Shown here piece by piece: positions 1 to 8,894 of a DNA stretch of 64,000 bases. How positions within the stretch are numbered: the first letter of the stretch is position 1; each line of letters opens with the position of its first letter. The stretch comes from Fictibacillus phosphorivorans (GTDB lineage: Bacteria > Bacillota > Bacilli > Bacillales > Fictibacillaceae). Both the position numbers and the translations under genes were made by a program. A model generated the notes under the pieces. The model ran no database searches. It was not told the DNA's origin and saw only the letters and a list, made by a program, of their open reading frames with translations. The DNA lies in the NCBI RefSeq assembly GCF_001629705.1, contig NZ_CP015378.1, forward strand, positions 1,860,001 to 1,924,000, in the 5' to 3' direction.

Positions 1-1
1 T

Positions 2-322
2 ATGCAAGAATCAGAAGGTACTGCACTTGTTGTGATCAACTCAGTCTGTGGCTGTGCTGCTGGTCTTGCTCGTCCAGTCGCTGTTGCGTCTCTTAACCAT
101 TCCGTAAAACCTGACCAGTTTGTGACTGTTTTTGCTGGTCAAGATAAAGAAGCGACAGCTCAAATGAGAGAGTTCTTTGGCGAGATTCCACCATCTTCTC
201 CATCGATGGCTGTTTTAAAGGATGGAAAGGTCGTTCACTTTATTCACCGTCATAACATTGAAAATCATGCACCTGAAGAGATTCTTGAGAATCTTCTTGG
301 CGCTTATGATGAGCATTGTTAA
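2..322 (+). CDS. brxA: Bacilliredoxin BrxA (YphP), 5' end cut by window edge
   Basis: C-terminal 106 residues of a thioredoxin-fold bacilliredoxin of the YphP/YqiW family. The CGC active site ([13 protein letters not shown], fragment residues 13-25) and the FAGQDKEAT and PPSSPS blocks are intact. Members remove bacillithiol from protein mixed disulfides in the cytosol, the first Cys being the nucleophile. Complete proteins are about 145 residues, so roughly 35-40 residues lie before base 1 and the ATG at base 2 is an internal Met. The C-terminal part ([11 protein letters not shown], ending EHC) looks closer to B. subtilis BrxA than BrxB. A strong terminator follows at once. Confidence 0.9.
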   Translation: MQESEGTALVVINSVCGCAAGLARPVAVASLNHSVKPDQFVTVFAGQDKEATAQMREFFGEIPPSSPSMAVLKDGKVVHFIHRHNIENHAPEEILENLLGAYDEHC

Positions 323-360
323 TCCGCTAACGTCTAGTATCATTCAATCTTCATACTAAA

Positions 361-397
361 AAAGAGAGAAGCTGATCTGCTTCTCTCTTTCTTTTTT
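361..397 (+). terminator. Intrinsic terminator of brxA
   Basis: Twelve-bp stem AAAGAGAGAAGC / GCTTCTCTCTTT with loop TGATCT, followed by CTTTTTT. Confidence 0.9.
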
Positions 398-410
398 AAA
401 ATATGATGAC

Positions 411-668
411 TTAATGAGATGATGAGGATGAAGAGGATGAAGATGAAGATTCGTCACAGTCATGTTCTTCTTCTTTACAATGAAACGCAGTAGCACCGAT
501 AATGATCAACAGGATGAATAGGACAACAATAATTAAAAAGCCGCAACCGTGTCCATAGCCACCATAACCTCCACCATATTCACCATGATGAAGCGGCATG
601 TTCGCTACCGGCTTCATGTTAATGTTCATATTGTCACCATAAGACATATTCATTTTTTTATTTTCCAT
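411..668 (-). CDS. YjcZ-like sporulation miniprotein with poly-Ser tail
   Basis: 85-residue protein. Residues 30-44 are Gly/Tyr/His-rich (GGGYGGYGHGCGF), followed by one hydrophobic segment (LIIVVLFILLIIIGA, about 45-59). This is the signature of the YjcZ family of tiny single-membrane-pass proteins found in Bacillaceae spores. It differs from the usual 25-50 residue members by a Met/Asn-rich N-terminal extension, a Cys/acidic stretch (HCKEEEHDCDE) and eleven consecutive Ser before a final His. Start: ATG at 668 behind GGAGGG. Function is unknown even for the family; spore membrane or coat placement is inferred. Confidence 0.75.
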   Translation of the reverse strand: MENKKMNMSYGDNMNINMKPVANMPLHHGEYGGGYGGYGHGCGFLIIVVLFILLIIIGATAFHCKEEEHDCDESSSSSSSSSSSH

Positions 669-888
669 TTCAGTCCCTCCAAATATTTAAGTCTAGGTCA
701 ACGTCACATTACACCATATGACCGAAACACCTAAACGGACACGGACAAATGCGGAGTTTTTAGTGAAATCGCCTGTACTTTTTTAGGAGAAGAGCCTATT
801 TTTCGACTTTTATCAAAAACCATCTTGAATAAAGGGCAATATGACTTCCTTGTCCTTTAAAAAAGAAAGTAAAGGGTAAAAGATCATT

Positions 889-926
889 AAAAAAAAGAAC
901 CGCTCTTATAAAGAAGAACGATTCTT
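889..926 (-). terminator. Intrinsic terminator of plsY
   Basis: On the minus strand, AAGAATCGTTCTT pairs with AAGAGCGGTTCTT (with G-U pairs) around a TTAT-containing loop, followed by at least seven T. It begins at the plsY stop codon. Confidence 0.85.
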
Positions 927-1512
927 AGATCCATTTCACTTTAGGCTCTGTTTTTTTAGCGATTCTTACAATGTTTTGTCTATGGCGATAGACTAAGAAC
1001 AAAGTAAAGCCGATCAAAATATACGTTGTCAGCCAATCACCTGCTATGAAAAAACTAAGAACTACTGAGCCGACTCCAGCCATGATAGATGACAGTGATA
1101 CGTATTTACTTATGTATAGTGTCAAAAAGAATGTGAACAAGACGAGTACAAACAATAATGGTTGAGCGAATAATAGGACACCGCCAGAAGTTGCAACAGC
1201 TTTGCCGCCTTTAAATTTTGCGAATACAGGATAACAATGCCCAATTACAGCGGGAACTCCTGCAAGGAGTGGATGAAGATCAACATCCAATAATATAGGT
1301 AAGCTCGCAGCTAATGTGCCTTTTAAAACATCTGCTGCTGATACAATAAATCCGGCTTTTTTTCCTAACGTTCTAAATGTATTCGTACCGCCTAAGTTAC
1401 CGCTTCCATGTTCTCTGATGTCAATGCCATATCCTATTTTTCCAACTAATAGTGCAAAGGGGATCGAGCCAAGTAAATAAGAGAGTAAAAGAATAATTAT
1501 GATTTCAAACAT
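925..1512 (-). CDS. plsY: Glycerol-3-phosphate acyltransferase PlsY
   Basis: 195-residue multi-pass membrane enzyme that transfers an acyl group from acyl-phosphate to glycerol-3-phosphate, giving lysophosphatidate, the first step of bacterial phospholipid synthesis. The family's cytoplasmic motifs are visible: [10 protein letters not shown] (35-44), [13 protein letters not shown] (101-113) and a RHRQNI motif near 177. Length is typical. Start: ATG at 1512 behind AAGGGGTG. It stands alone with its own terminator. Confidence 0.96.
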   Translation of the reverse strand: MFEIIIILLLSYLLGSIPFALLVGKIGYGIDIREHGSGNLGGTNTFRTLGKKAGFIVSAADVLKGTLAASLPILLDVDLHPLLAGVPAVIGHCYPVFAKFKGGKAVATSGGVLLFAQPLLFVLVLFTFFLTLYISKYVSLSSIMAGVGSVVLSFFIAGDWLTTYILIGFTLFLVYRHRQNIVRIAKKTEPKVKWI

Positions 1513-1587
1513 ATAAACACCCCTTAATGATGAGACTAGCTATTATTTATTATAGGATATAATGTTTCGTTTTCCCACAATTACTTT

Positions 1588-1620
1588 AAAAAAACGGCCT
1601 CCCTCAAGAAAGGGTGCCGC
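1588..1620 (-). terminator. Terminator overlapping the MMPL gene stop codon
   Basis: Minus-strand hairpin CGGC-A-CCCT / AGGG-AG-GCCG followed by seven T. The MMPL stop codon (1604-1606) lies inside the hairpin, so the last few codons form part of the stem. Confidence 0.85.
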
Positions 1621-3790
1621 TTCGTTTCTTCTCTTTTCTTTTTATGAATGGCATCCACCAGTTCCAGTCTCCAAGCAGTTTCATAAGAGACGGGACGAAT
1701 ATCATCCTTACGATCGTGGCATCGATAAATATGGCAAGAGCAATAGCGATACCAATTTGCTTAACAGGCATGACGTTTGTAAAAGCAAACGATCCTGTGA
1801 TTACAATCATGATCGCTGCGGCCGATGTAATGATCTTAGATGTGGACGTTAATCCAAGTAGGGTAGCACGATCATTATTACCAGTCTCTTCGTAAATCTC
1901 TTGAATCCTGGAAATCAAGAAGACTTCGTAATCCATACTAAGTCCAAATACAATTCCAAAAGTAAAGACAGGAATCATCAATCCAATATCAACAGGTTCC
2001 ATGATGACACCACTTTGGAAGATCCAAACGAGAATTCCAAAAGTAGCAGACAAGCTCAGCATGTTCATAAAGATCGCTTTTATTGGAATAAATACAGATC
2101 GAAAAGCGATCATGAGAATAAACAGCGTTGTAATTAGAACGATAGCTAATCCGTAAGGAGCTTTTTCGATGATCTCATCAAAAATCTCTTGATTAAACTT
2201 TGTAACACCACCTATGGTAATAGATAGTCCTTCATGTTCTTTTTCCCATTTTTTGACGAACTGTTTCGCATCGTCACCTGTCACATCTACTGATAAATAA
2301 GCTTTAATTAAAGCAGTATCGTCATTGATAAAAGGTTTGAGAACAGGAGAGAACTGCTGTTTACCTTGATCGGTCTGCAGGGCTTGAAAAAGTTTTGAAC
2401 CATTTAATTGATTCGTGTACGTGAAAATAGATTCTGTTTTATTCACTTCTTTTTGACTTTGAAGATCTTTTGTAAGCTTTTCAAGCGCTAAAAGGGAATC
2501 TTCATCTTTGAGAAAAGAATTTTTAGATTGTGCAACGATTGTTACAGGGTATAACTCATCTTCACCAAACGTTTTTTCAAATTTCTCAAATGCGAGTCTC
2601 GATTCATAATCCGGTGGAAGTGCGTCAGCTTCCGGAATGGATAGCTTCATATCTTTCACAGGTGTAACAGAAAAGCCTAAAACAAGTGCTGCGATCACAG
2701 CCATCATAATAGGACGTTTCATAACGAATGCTGCAAAGCTATGCCAAACCGATCTACTGTTCTCTTTTGTTTTAAACAATTTCAAGGCGTTCACTCTCTG
2801 TCCAAGGACGGCTAACATAGCTGGTAAGAATGTTATGGCATTCAGAACCGAGAGGACTACAACTACCATGCCTCCTATGGCAACGGTCTTGAAAATATCA
2901 ATATCAATCAACAGCATCCCAGACAGTCCTAAGAAGACACATAAACCTGAGAACGCGATTGAACGACCAGCTGTTTGTACAGAAATGATGGTAGCTTTTT
3001 CAACACCACGATGAAGCTCTTCACGAAAACGGTTGACGAGAAGAAGAGCGAAATCTATTCCTAATGCAAGTCCTATCATAGGAACAACATTGAGTAAGAA
3101 GATACTCACATTCGTTGTTTGTCCGTAAAAATAGAGAAGACCTAGTGAACTTGCGACCGAGATTAAACCGACTATGATCGGTAAGCCTGCTGCGATCAAA
3201 CCCCCGAATGCGAGAAGAAGAATGATTAAAGCAGCAGGGATCCCAATCGCCTCGGCTCTTGCTAAATCATGCTGACTAGCAGTGTTCATATCCTCTGCGA
3301 TCACAGGTCCGCCTGTTAACGAAACTGAAATATCTTTTTCGTCAGGCATTCGCTCTCGGATTTGATCAATCGACTTTTTAAGATCTCCAAAACTCTTATC
3401 GAATTGAACAGATGCAAAAGAAACGTTATCTTTTATCGTTCTTTCAGGAACCTCATAAGGACTTTGGATGTCGACTACATCGTCGACTCCGTCCATTTTT
3501 TTAATCGTGTCCATAACAAACGCTTTATACGCAGCGTCTTCAGGAGCATATGTTTTAGAATCAAAGACTAGCATCACAGAGGATTTCGGCTGATCAAATT
3601 TTTCTTGAAGAATGTTTTCAACTTTTGAGAACGACCCATCCATTTCAAACCCGCTACCGCTTAAGATCGAAGGGAGTTTAACAGCAAAAAAGCCTAAGAG
3701 AATGGTAGTTAGAACCCAAAATGTTATAATAAGCTTGCGGAAACGGTATGTAAATTTTCCTAAGGTTTGAAACGATAAACCCTTTTTCAT
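1604..3790 (-). CDS. MMPL/RND-family exporter (YdfJ-like)
   Basis: 728-residue membrane transporter made of two similar halves, each a transmembrane helix plus an extracytoplasmic domain followed by a five-helix bundle, the MMPL subgroup of RND permeases. The helix-4 proton-relay positions read GIDF (near 245) in the first half and SMDYEVFL in the second. Length and layout match B. subtilis YdfJ. Substrate cannot be read; the family moves lipids or amphiphilic compounds. Start: ATG at 3790 (MKKGLSF) behind GAGGAGG with 8-base spacing; an upstream in-frame ATG (3811) has no ribosome site. No regulator is adjacent. Confidence 0.88.
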   Translation of the reverse strand: MKKGLSFQTLGKFTYRFRKLIITFWVLTTILLGFFAVKLPSILSGSGFEMDGSFSKVENILQEKFDQPKSSVMLVFDSKTYAPEDAAYKAFVMDTIKKMDGVDDVVDIQSPYEVPERTIKDNVSFASVQFDKSFGDLKKSIDQIRERMPDEKDISVSLTGGPVIAEDMNTASQHDLARAEAIGIPAALIILLLAFGGLIAAGLPIIVGLISVASSLGLLYFYGQTTNVSIFLLNVVPMIGLALGIDFALLLVNRFREELHRGVEKATIISVQTAGRSIAFSGLCVFLGLSGMLLIDIDIFKTVAIGGMVVVVLSVLNAITFLPAMLAVLGQRVNALKLFKTKENSRSVWHSFAAFVMKRPIMMAVIAALVLGFSVTPVKDMKLSIPEADALPPDYESRLAFEKFEKTFGEDELYPVTIVAQSKNSFLKDEDSLLALEKLTKDLQSQKEVNKTESIFTYTNQLNGSKLFQALQTDQGKQQFSPVLKPFINDDTALIKAYLSVDVTGDDAKQFVKKWEKEHEGLSITIGGVTKFNQEIFDEIIEKAPYGLAIVLITTLFILMIAFRSVFIPIKAIFMNMLSLSATFGILVWIFQSGVIMEPVDIGLMIPVFTFGIVFGLSMDYEVFLISRIQEIYEETGNNDRATLLGLTSTSKIITSAAAIMIVITGSFAFTNVMPVKQIGIAIALAIFIDATIVRMIFVPSLMKLLGDWNWWMPFIKRKEKKRSGTLS

Positions 3791-3935
3791 TATTGGAGCC
3801 TCCTCATACATCTATCTTCCCATATTTTAGGTTTGTTCTATAAGATATGCAAATGATACGTAATCCTTCTAGCAGGTTTATATGAGGCCGATCACGAATA
3901 GGAATTGTCCATAATAAAACAGATAGGTGAAAACA

Positions 3936-4700
3936 ATGATCATAACGACAGCTGGAAAGAATGCAATACGATTAAGAAACAAAGCACAAGAAGTTGCCGT
4001 AACGATAGACGGTACTTTTGTGGAGAGAGAGAACCGTTCCATCTCTTCGATGATAAGTACATATCATGACCATGTTCTTATGATCGGAGTGGACAAACTT
4101 TCCTATCATCCAAAAGACGGAAGCACACCGTTCTTTTTCCATCCCAATTCTTCCATGTTTCGTGTTAAACAGATTCTTCGAGGAGAAAAAGATGCTTTTA
4201 TAGAAGCGACTCAGCTCAAAGAGGGGATGAAGATCTTAGACTGTACGCTAGGATTAGCCTCTGATGCGATCGTTGCTAGTTTAGTAGCAGGAAGATCAGG
4301 ATCTGTTATCGGAGTAGAAAGCAGCAGAGCCATATCATTTGTCGTGAAGAGTGGTCTTCAAGTGTGGGATTCTAACTCTGAAAAAATGAATGAAGCAATG
4401 AGAAGAATTGAAGTGGTATATGAAAATCATTATGAATTTCTAAAAAAACAGCACGACAACAGCTTTGATGTGGTTTATTTTGATCCGATGTTTGAATCAA
4501 CGATCTCATCACCTGGCATTCAAGGGTTAAAGAGCAGTGCTGATTATAATGAACTTACAGAAGAGACCATCAAAGAAGCCAAAAGAGTAGCTTCAAAACG
4601 AGTTGTGATGAAAGATAACAAAACGAGTACGAAGTTTAATGACTTAGGATTCTCCGTTATTAAACGAAACGCCAGTTTTTTATATGGTGTGATCGAATGA
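3936..4700 (+). CDS. Class I SAM-dependent methyltransferase, RsmJ-like
   Basis: 254 residues. A Rossmann SAM motif (LDCTLGLASDA, about 101-111) is followed by an acidic second strand (VIGVES) and a motif IV of the form VVYFDPMF (180-186). The DPMF tetrad and the motif I form resemble the RsmJ/DUF548 group of 16S rRNA guanine-N2 methyltransferases, so an RNA substrate is a reasonable but unproven inference. The first 90 residues are unassigned. Start: ATG at 3936 behind AGGTGA; the in-frame GTG at 3927 sits within that ribosome site. Confidence 0.75.
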   Translation: MIITTAGKNAIRLRNKAQEVAVTIDGTFVERENRSISSMISTYHDHVLMIGVDKLSYHPKDGSTPFFFHPNSSMFRVKQILRGEKDAFIEATQLKEGMKILDCTLGLASDAIVASLVAGRSGSVIGVESSRAISFVVKSGLQVWDSNSEKMNEAMRRIEVVYENHYEFLKKQHDNSFDVVYFDPMFESTISSPGIQGLKSSADYNELTEETIKEAKRVASKRVVMKDNKTSTKFNDLGFSVIKRNASFLYGVIE

Positions 4701-4743
4701 TTGTAGTATCTTTTTGAATCGAATAAATCGGATGAGGTGGAAC

Positions 4744-5766
4744 ATGATCGATCTTAGAAGTGATACGCTAACGCAACCTACTAAAGAAATGAGAGACGCC
4801 ATCTATACTGCTTCTGTTGGTGATGACGTATATGGAGAAGATCCAACCATAAACAAACTTGAAAAGATGGCTGCTGAGATAACAGGAAAAGAGGCAGCTC
4901 TGTTTGTTACAAGCGGTACACAAGGAAATCAATTGGCGGTACTTGCTCAATGTTCACCTGGGGATGAGATCATCGTGGAATCAGAGTCTCATATCTTCTT
5001 TTATGAAGGAGCTGCTATCTCAGCATTAGCAGGTGTTCAGCCAAGAGTGATTGAAGGAGTACGGGGTGAGATGGATCCTGTTTCAGTCAAACAAGCGATT
5101 CGTTCTGAGGATATTCATTTTCCAGATACAACGTTGATCTGCCTTGAGAATACACATAACCGTTCAGGAGGATCTGTCGTTTCATTAGATAACATGAAAA
5201 AGATATATGATGTGGCACAAGAGGCAGGAATTCCTGTACATATCGATGGAGCGAGGCTATTTAATGCAGCTGTAGCAACAAATAAGAATGTGACGGATTA
5301 TACCCAATACTGTGATTCAGTACAGTTCTGTTTATCAAAAGGATTAGGCTCACCAGTGGGTTCCATTCTTGCAGGAGACAAGAAGTTTATACAAAAAGCC
5401 CGAAAATGGAGAAAACGTTTAGGCGGAGGAATGAGACAAGCTGGTTTCTTGGCGGCAAGTGGTATCATTTCGTTAACAAAGATGGTAGACCGATTATCAG
5501 AAGATCATGATAAAGCACAAAAGCTGGCAGAAGCGATCGAAGGTATGAACGGGTTAGAACTAGTCAATAAACCCGATACAAACATCGTCATCATAAATAT
5601 TGAAAACACAAAACAAAAGAATGAAGAGTTTTTAGAAAGACTAAAGCAAGAAGGAGTTCTTGCTGTATCGTTCGGCGAAGGACAGATCCGATTAACAACG
5701 CATTATGATGTAAGTGATGAAGATATCAATCATGCCATTTCTGCAATAAGGCGAGTCGTAAGATAA
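4744..5766 (+). CDS. Low-specificity L-threonine aldolase
   Basis: 340-residue PLP-dependent fold-type I enzyme that splits L-threonine or allo-threonine into glycine and acetaldehyde. Features: N-terminal MIDLRSDTLTQPT, TSGTQGN (cofactor phosphate site, about 56-62), HIDGAR (166-171, Asp168 contacting the PLP ring nitrogen) and Schiff-base Lys199 in CLSKGLGSPVG. Start: ATG at 4744 with AGGTGG just upstream; three earlier in-frame Met lack homology. It lies 43 bases after the methyltransferase gene and may share its transcript. A strong terminator follows. Confidence 0.93.
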   Translation: MIDLRSDTLTQPTKEMRDAIYTASVGDDVYGEDPTINKLEKMAAEITGKEAALFVTSGTQGNQLAVLAQCSPGDEIIVESESHIFFYEGAAISALAGVQPRVIEGVRGEMDPVSVKQAIRSEDIHFPDTTLICLENTHNRSGGSVVSLDNMKKIYDVAQEAGIPVHIDGARLFNAAVATNKNVTDYTQYCDSVQFCLSKGLGSPVGSILAGDKKFIQKARKWRKRLGGGMRQAGFLAASGIISLTKMVDRLSEDHDKAQKLAEAIEGMNGLELVNKPDTNIVIINIENTKQKNEEFLERLKQEGVLAVSFGEGQIRLTTHYDVSDEDINHAISAIRRVVR

Positions 5767-5809
5767 TAGAATGTATGAAAATAACTGATGGGTCAAGGAA
5801 TTACAAATA

Positions 5810-5852
5810 AAAGGATGAGCCCCTACATGAAGGCTCATCCTTTGCGTTTTTT
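5810..5852 (+). terminator. Intrinsic terminator after threonine aldolase
   Basis: Near-perfect stem AAAGGATGAGCC / GGCTCATCCTTT with a short loop, followed by GCGTTTTTT. Confidence 0.9.
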
Positions 5853-5879
5853 AAACCGTTTCTTTGCCTGTTGATTGAA

Positions 5880-5962
5880 GGATAAGATGCGAGCTAGCAC
5901 AAGTGGCTAGTCCTAAAAGTGAAAGTGGCTCGGCCAGCCCCGAAAAGCAAAAGGTGAATGGA
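5880..5962. repeat. Possible decayed Bacillaceae intergenic repeat
   Basis: GC-richer patch between the aldolase terminator and the amidase gene. CACAAGTGGCTAG, GTGGCTCGGCCAGCCCCG and AAAAGCAAAAGGTGAATGG resemble, in order, the middle and end of the repeat seen better preserved at 42570-42698. Too eroded for certainty. Confidence 0.35.
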
Positions 5963-5985
5963 CAACTGCTTTTATATAAATTCTA

Positions 5986-7440
5986 TTAAAATACTACAGG
6001 AACTCTCTTGTTAGATCTCTGTTCAAAGATATAAGCCGCTTGTATGAGTTTTTTCTCGGAGTATGCCTCTCCGGTAAAAATCACACTTAACGGCATTCCA
6101 TCAGCATCAAACCCAGAGGGAACTGAAATGGAAGGATATCCTGCTTTTGCAGGAATACCGTACCAGACATCATTTGGACTGATTATGGCAGTCAAGTTAT
6201 TTTCCTCTATGACAAGATCTATTCCTTTTTTCTGTGTCATTTCAAGATCGTTTAATTTCGCTTTAAGGTATTCTGGACTTGTTAAATTTCCGTCAGTCTT
6301 ATTACTTTCTAACAACAGCTCTTGGTTGTGCTTTAAACATCTTTCTTTATTCTGTTCATTAAAATTTATAACATCTGATAAAGAGGAGATCTTAATCTTT
6401 GTTGGAACGGTACTTAAATAATGATTAAGACCAGACTTGAACTCGTGTAAGAGAACCTTATAATCTGACTCCATTTTCTCTAAGGGGGAGATCTGATTCA
6501 AATATATAATTTCTCCACCTTCATCCTCTATGAGCTTTAATGCTTCATCGAAGACTGATCTTTGTGTATGATTTAAATGCTGTATACAAAATTCGTACGA
6601 TACCCCGAATCGTTTTCCTTTTAGTGTGGCTTGTTCTAGACCTTCTATATAACTCATCTTGTTTGGAGCGGAAAATGTTGCAGGATCTAGTGGGTCATTA
6701 CCCTGTATCGCTTCTAAAAGGATCGCAGCATCTTTAACTTTACGTGCCATAGGACCTGCAGTATCTTGACTAATTGAAATGGGAATGATGCCGGATCGAG
6801 AGACTAAGCCAACAGTGGGTTTAATTCCTACGATGTTATTATTTCCAGCGGGACATAGGATTGAGCCTGAGGTTTCAGTTCCTATGCTTAGAGCTGCAAA
6901 ATTACTCGCTATCGCTGCCGCTGAGCCAGAACTAGATCCACTCACATCTAATACCCCAGGTCCGTATGGATTCAATACTTGACCTCCTCTAGAACTAAAA
7001 CCGTTTGGCATATCGTATGCCATGAAGTTCGCCCACTCCGTCATATTTGCTTTTCCGATAATAACTGCACCAGCTTCTCTTAACTTTTTAACAAGAAAAG
7101 CATCCTTTTTTGCATAATGATTTTCTAAAGCAAGAGATCCTGCACTTGTATGCATCTGATCAGCAGTGTCGATATTATCTTTTATGATGATGGGCACCCC
7201 GTGTAGGGGTCCTCGAACATTTCCGTTCTTTCTTTCAACATCGAGACTTCTTGCAATGAATAAAGCATGAGGGTTGATTTCTAACACAGAGTTTATCTTA
7301 GGTCCTTGTTTATCGAATGAAGAAATACGATCTAGATAAAAAGTTACAAGTTCAAGTGATGTTAGATCACCGTTCTCAAAATGATGTTGTATTTTTTCTA
7401 GTGTGATCTCATTTAAATCTAACACGATATTTTGTGACAT
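5986..7440 (-). CDS. Amidase-signature family hydrolase
   Basis: 484-residue amidase-signature enzyme with the Ser-cisSer-Lys triad: Lys87 in GVPIIIKDNID, cis-Ser in SGSSSGSAA (about 169-171) and nucleophile Ser193 in TETSGSILCPAGN. It hydrolyses a carboxamide. Length is like GatA, but no gatC or gatB lies beside it and it carries an N-terminal extension typical of stand-alone amidases, so it is probably catabolic. Substrate unknown. Start: ATG at 7440. Confidence 0.88.
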   Translation of the reverse strand: MSQNIVLDLNEITLEKIQHHFENGDLTSLELVTFYLDRISSFDKQGPKINSVLEINPHALFIARSLDVERKNGNVRGPLHGVPIIIKDNIDTADQMHTSAGSLALENHYAKKDAFLVKKLREAGAVIIGKANMTEWANFMAYDMPNGFSSRGGQVLNPYGPGVLDVSGSSSGSAAAIASNFAALSIGTETSGSILCPAGNNNIVGIKPTVGLVSRSGIIPISISQDTAGPMARKVKDAAILLEAIQGNDPLDPATFSAPNKMSYIEGLEQATLKGKRFGVSYEFCIQHLNHTQRSVFDEALKLIEDEGGEIIYLNQISPLEKMESDYKVLLHEFKSGLNHYLSTVPTKIKISSLSDVINFNEQNKERCLKHNQELLLESNKTDGNLTSPEYLKAKLNDLEMTQKKGIDLVIEENNLTAIISPNDVWYGIPAKAGYPSISVPSGFDADGMPLSVIFTGEAYSEKKLIQAAYIFEQRSNKRVPVVF

Positions 7441-7527
7441 TCTGCCGCATCCTCTCTTAATTACTCATTACTTATTATATAAAACTGTCGCAAAAAAAGG
7501 AATTTTCAAAGTATTTATAGAATAAAT

Positions 7528-7556
7528 AAAAAAAGGCCCGCATCATGCAGACCTTT
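7528..7556 (-). terminator. Terminator of the 7587-8321 gene
   Basis: Minus-strand stem AAAGGTCTGCAT / ATGCGGGCCTTT (G-U pairs tolerated), then seven T. Confidence 0.8.
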
Positions 7557-7586
7557 AAGGTTTTAAGCCGATTTTTGTACTATTCA

Positions 7587-8321
7587 CTAAAAAGATACTT
7601 TCATTGGTGACCATTCACCGATTATCCCTTGACCATGAAGCGAGGTGCTTCCTTTAGGTGATAAGTCTTTCTCGGTCATAAGTCCTAGTGCTACGGTGAA
7701 CTCATTAAACTTGATCGGCACATCTTTTTCAGTTCGAACGATATTTCCGTTCACTAAGAACTTTACTTCATCAGCTGATCGGTTATAAGTGATCTCAAAT
7801 TCGTTCCATTCTCTTTGATTGAATTCTTGATCTTCTTTAAAGATACAAAAGTATCTTGTTTTATCTGTTTCAGGTACTGAGACCCCTGGAAATGGGAGTA
7901 CAGCATATACACTTGCATACTGATCGTTACCTGCAAAGAAATCAAGTGCTGCTCCTGTAGTGAAGTCTAATAAGTTTACAGAAACGAAACCATCATACAG
8001 ATCATTCGCATTCGTTCCGATTGGACGTGAACGCATTTTCCATTGAAAAGAAACGGTTCCGTCTTGTGGCACTTTGATCGGATCATTTGAATAATACATG
8101 TGTTTTGCATTATCTAAGAACTGAACAGAAGGGTGGGATTTAGTGAATGGATTTACTCTAACATACAGCTCGTCATTACGAACGATAACAACTGCCTCAG
8201 GCTCTCTAAATTCATGGAAGGATCCATCGGGGAGAGGGAAACCTCCGATCTTCCACGTTTCAGACTCAGTCAGGATAGAATGGAAATTGCCGAGCACGAT
8301 TTCATTTTGATGTTTTTTCAT
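7587..8321 (-). CDS. Conserved protein of unknown function (DUF6081-like)
   Basis: 244-residue soluble protein without signal peptide or membrane segment. It is rich in beta-strand-like alternation with repeated aromatic and Asn/Asp residues (FSVQWKMRSRPIG-type stretch, YDGFVSVNLLDF, EWNEFEITYNR, VNGNIVRTEKDVPI), suggesting a concanavalin-like beta-sandwich. I associate it with a DUF6081-type family from memory only. No catalytic motif is recognised. Single gene with its own terminator. Confidence 0.6.
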   Translation of the reverse strand: MKKHQNEIVLGNFHSILTESETWKIGGFPLPDGSFHEFREPEAVVIVRNDELYVRVNPFTKSHPSVQFLDNAKHMYYSNDPIKVPQDGTVSFQWKMRSRPIGTNANDLYDGFVSVNLLDFTTGAALDFFAGNDQYASVYAVLPFPGVSVPETDKTRYFCIFKEDQEFNQREWNEFEITYNRSADEVKFLVNGNIVRTEKDVPIKFNEFTVALGLMTEKDLSPKGSTSLHGQGIIGEWSPMKVSF

Positions 8322-8509
8322 TAAACACAGCTCCTAGTTAATTGCTTATAAATATATTTAATCAAATTTAGATTGATGAGGCAAATGCTGGCTTTTCTAT
8401 TAATACCCGTCCACAAAAAACTAGATTTCTAGGATGGACAAGTATATTTCAGAAAAAACTGAATAATAATGGTATTAAGAGCTCGCAAATTAAAGGGAGG
8501 GTGTTCTCT

Positions 8510-8794
8510 ATGAAAACGGTATCTCAAATTAATTTACGAAAAGAAAAGGAAAAAACGTTCTCAAGCGATGATAGAATCATGTTGTTTATTACGAAGTTCC
8601 ACCTTAAATCAAAAAGGGATAAATGGTTGACGTTAAGGCTTCTGTTAAGAAGAGGCTCTTTAGATCTTGTTGAGCAAATCTTGATCAGCTCAGAATATCG
8701 AAGAGATTTCCCAGAACTTCTTGAAGATGAAACAGTTAGGGATTTTTATTTAGACCTAAAGAATCCAAAGAAAGATATATGTCTTACCGTTTAA
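8510..8794 (+). CDS. Small hypothetical protein
   Basis: 94 residues, highly charged (Lys/Arg at the N-terminus, acidic toward the C-terminus), predicted helical, with no membrane segment and no recognised domain. Start: ATG at 8510, nine bases after GGGAGG; the in-frame GTG at 8501 directly abuts that ribosome site. A perfect terminator follows the stop codon, which supports a real transcription unit. Confidence 0.65.
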   Translation: MKTVSQINLRKEKEKTFSSDDRIMLFITKFHLKSKRDKWLTLRLLLRRGSLDLVEQILISSEYRRDFPELLEDETVRDFYLDLKNPKKDICLTV

Positions 8795-8823
8795 CCTTTT
8801 GGGTAACCCAAAAGGTTTTCTTC
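8793..8823 (+). terminator. Intrinsic terminator
   Basis: Perfect 11-bp stem AACCTTTTGGG / CCCAAAAGGTT with a TAA loop, then TTCTTCTT. The stem overlaps the upstream stop codon. Confidence 0.85.
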
Positions 8824-8894
8824 TTGTCATTTTTGTGTGCAAAGTATTTATCATTTGTTATAATACGAACAAGAAGACGAAGGAGAACGATGTA

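Noticed and set aside
1614..1895. Open frame opposite the MMPL transporter gene
   Set aside because: Antisense shadow of a well-supported coding gene; no independent signal.
5986..7440. GatA subunit of the Asp/Glu-tRNA amidotransferase
   Set aside because: No gatC or gatB neighbour and an N-terminal extension typical of stand-alone amidases; called as a general amidase.
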